Source: Marinospirillum sp. (lineage in GTDB: Bacteria > Pseudomonadota > Gammaproteobacteria > Pseudomonadales > Halomonadaceae). Taken from it: 7,381 nucleotides of DNA. The stretch spans positions 1 to 7,381 of the forward strand of contig SKHR01000190.1 in assembly GCA_007116865.1 (NCBI GenBank), written 5' to 3'. The position numbers were made by a program, and so were the translations under genes. This document shows positions 6,457-7,381 of the stretch, piece after piece; position 1 is the stretch's first letter, and every line of letters begins with the position of its first letter. The notes under the pieces are model-generated. The model made no database searches. It was not told the origin of the DNA and saw only the letters and a program-made list of their open reading frames with translations.

Positions 6457-6485
6457 TTTACAAAACCTCGATTTTCTGCTAGTTT
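6457..6485 (+). promoter_or_regulatory. Candidate sigma-70 promoter of the iron permease gene
   Basis: TTTACA (6457-6462, one base from TTGACA) is followed after 17 nt by TAGTTT (6480-6485), a poor -10 box that carries a TGC extension (6477-6479). The -35 touches the Fur-box-like site, a good position for repression. The predicted leader is about 55 nt. Confidence 0.35.
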
Positions 6486-6546
6486 TGCATCGTTGTTAAG
6501 TAGTTTGAAAGGCAGCTTCAACCCTCTGAGTGGATTCATTTTTTCA

Positions 6547-7381
6547 ATGACCAATGCAACGGCTTATCTCTATCGCATCTGGGGCCAAAGACCGCCTTTT
6601 TATATCCTCATACCCTCATTGATTGTCGCCATCTCAATGCTCCTGCCTTTGTTTTACCTTGGGCTGCGAGCGTTCCAGGCGGACCCTTCACAGTTACAGG
6701 AGCTGGTGTTTCGTCAGCGCAATCTGGATTTGCTGTTCAATACCCTTAAGCTCACCTTTGGCGTGCTGGCACTGACCACCTTGATGGCTTTGCCCACTGC
6801 CTGGCTGGTCACTCGTACGGATATTCGCTTCAAAAAAGCCATCACCCTGCTGGCGGTGGTGCCTTTGGCGGTGCCTGGTTATGTGATGGCCTACTCCCTG
6901 CTGGGTTTAGGCGGCCATTACGGGGTATTTGCACAACTATTTGGCTGGCAGTTACCGCGCATTCATGGTTATTGGGGCGCAGTGCTGGCGCTGAGTTTTT
7001 ACACCTATTCTTATTTGTTCCTGAATTTACGAGCCAGCCTTTTGGGGCTGGACCGTAGCCTGGAAGAAAGTGCCCGCTCTTTGGGCTACTCCCCGCGTGA
7101 AATCTTCTTCTCCATTTTGCTGCCTCATCTGGCACCGGCGCTGATGGCTGGATGGCTGGTGATCGGCCTTTATGTGATGGGTGATTTCGGGGCGGTCGCA
7201 TTGATGCGTTATGAAGCCTTTAGCTATGCCATTTTTACCCAGTATTCCGGGGCGTTTGACCGTATCTATGCGGCCTGGCTGTCCTTGATGCTGCTGGCAC
7301 TGGCGGCGAGTTTTGTGGTGATGGAAACCTTTGTATTAAAGAAAAAACGCCTGGCCAGTGTTGGCAGTGGCATCGCCCGAC
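6547..7381 (+). CDS. fbpB: Iron(III) ABC transporter permease, FbpB type (partial, 3' end outside window)
   Basis: An open frame of 278 codons runs off the right edge. It encodes the first half of an inner-membrane permease of the binding-protein-dependent type. Hydrophobic segments lie near 18-42, 64-88, 97-120, 142-164, 198-220 and 240-262. The EAA coupling loop EESARSLGYSPREIFFSILL (173-192), followed by PHLAPAL (193-199), contacts the ATPase, and GDFGAVALMRYEAFSYAIF (212-230) is characteristic of the ferric-iron family (FbpB/HitB/FutB). These proteins usually exceed 500 residues with two fused permease domains, so roughly the first half is visible; positive residues (KKKR, 265-268) mark the expected linker. 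The ATG at 6547 has no good ribosome site (GTGGA lies about 13 nt upstream), so the start is only moderately certain. The Fur-box-like site upstream supports iron rather than another substrate such as thiamine or phosphonate. Confidence 0.87.
   Translation, partial: MTNATAYLYRIWGQRPPFYILIPSLIVAISMLLPLFYLGLRAFQADPSQLQELVFRQRNLDLLFNTLKLTFGVLALTTLMALPTAWLVTRTDIRFKKAITLLAVVPLAVPGYVMAYSLLGLGGHYGVFAQLFGWQLPRIHGYWGAVLALSFYTYSYLFLNLRASLLGLDRSLEESARSLGYSPREIFFSILLPHLAPALMAGWLVIGLYVMGDFGAVALMRYEAFSYAIFTQYSGAFDRIYAAWLSLMLLALAASFVVMETFVLKKKRLASVGSGIAR

Larger units (their letters stand above)
6433..6489 (+). repeat. Pair of 13-nt direct repeats TGCTARTTWTGCA
   Basis: TGCTAATTATGCA (6433-6445) and TGCTAGTTTTGCA (6477-6489) match at 11 of 13 positions and start 44 nt apart, about four helical turns. 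Each has TGC/GCA arms, as a dimeric regulator site might. The first overlaps the Fur-box-like site and the second overlaps the proposed -10 region. No regulator can be named. Confidence 0.4.

Noticed and set aside
6493..6546. Upstream TTG codons (6493, 6505) as starts of the iron permease
   Set aside because: No ribosome site precedes them, and they would add residues between the promoter region and an N-terminus that already looks complete from the ATG at 6547.
6429..6546. A terminator after the lipoprotein gene
   Set aside because: Only 4-bp arms (CGAT/ATCG at 6469-6492) and no stable stem with a T tract were found; transcripts from the lipid-transport operon may read into the iron permease.
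6842..7201. 119-codon minus-strand frame in the right part
   Set aside because: It has a Pro/Asn/Arg-rich composition with no motif and lies antisense to the FbpB-type permease, whose frame stays open to the window edge.
1..7381. A novel defence, mobile or CRISPR-like system
   Set aside because: No phased repeats, integrase or transposase genes, tRNA-like folds or nuclease domains were seen; all sizeable genes belong to known metabolic or transport families.

Overview
The window looks like ordinary chromosomal DNA of a gammaproteobacterium. It is moderately GC-rich and densely coded. It carries a Pseudomonas-style two-domain class I fumarase, an Mla/Pqi-type lipid-transport operon ending in an outer-membrane lipoprotein, and the start of an FbpB-type ferric-iron permease behind a Fur-box-like site. 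I cannot name the genus from sequence alone. No mobile elements, CRISPR arrays, rRNA or tRNA genes were seen.

Left part (1-2902). A short open tail of a + strand gene appears to end at 67 and is followed at once by a strong + strand intrinsic terminator (70-102). Two minus-strand genes follow: a class I Fe-S fumarate hydratase (101-1618) and a PLP-dependent class I/II aminotransferase (1718-2902). Each has its own extended -10 promoter just upstream, so they look like separate transcription units in tandem, with only a weak terminator-like hairpin between them.

Middle (2903-6428). A 150-bp divergent intergenic region separates the aminotransferase from a tight four-gene + strand operon. In order it encodes an MlaE-family permease with a fused N-terminal STAS-like domain, an MlaF-like ATPase, a membrane-anchored single-MCE-domain protein with a long helical tail, and a PqiC/YmbA-like lipoprotein. 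Gene junctions are 3 nt, a 4-nt GTGA overlap and a 4-nt ATGA overlap. Together they should form an ABC-type lipid transporter: ATPase and permease in the inner membrane, an MCE ring in the periplasm, and a lipoprotein at the outer membrane. The layout is a hybrid of Mla (MlaEFD) and Pqi (MCE plus lipoprotein), with the MlaB role apparently built into the permease. No MlaC- or MlaA-like gene is present in the window.

Right part (6429-7381). A 118-bp AT-rich intergenic region holds a Fur-box-like site, a candidate promoter and a pair of 13-nt near-identical half-palindromic repeats 44 nt apart. It precedes a partial iron(III) ABC permease (from 6547, running off the window). This gene is probably iron-regulated and functionally separate from the lipid-transport operon.

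Nothing here clearly forms a new biological system. The points most worth following are the STAS-permease/MCE/lipoprotein hybrid transporter and the regulatory region in front of the iron permease.
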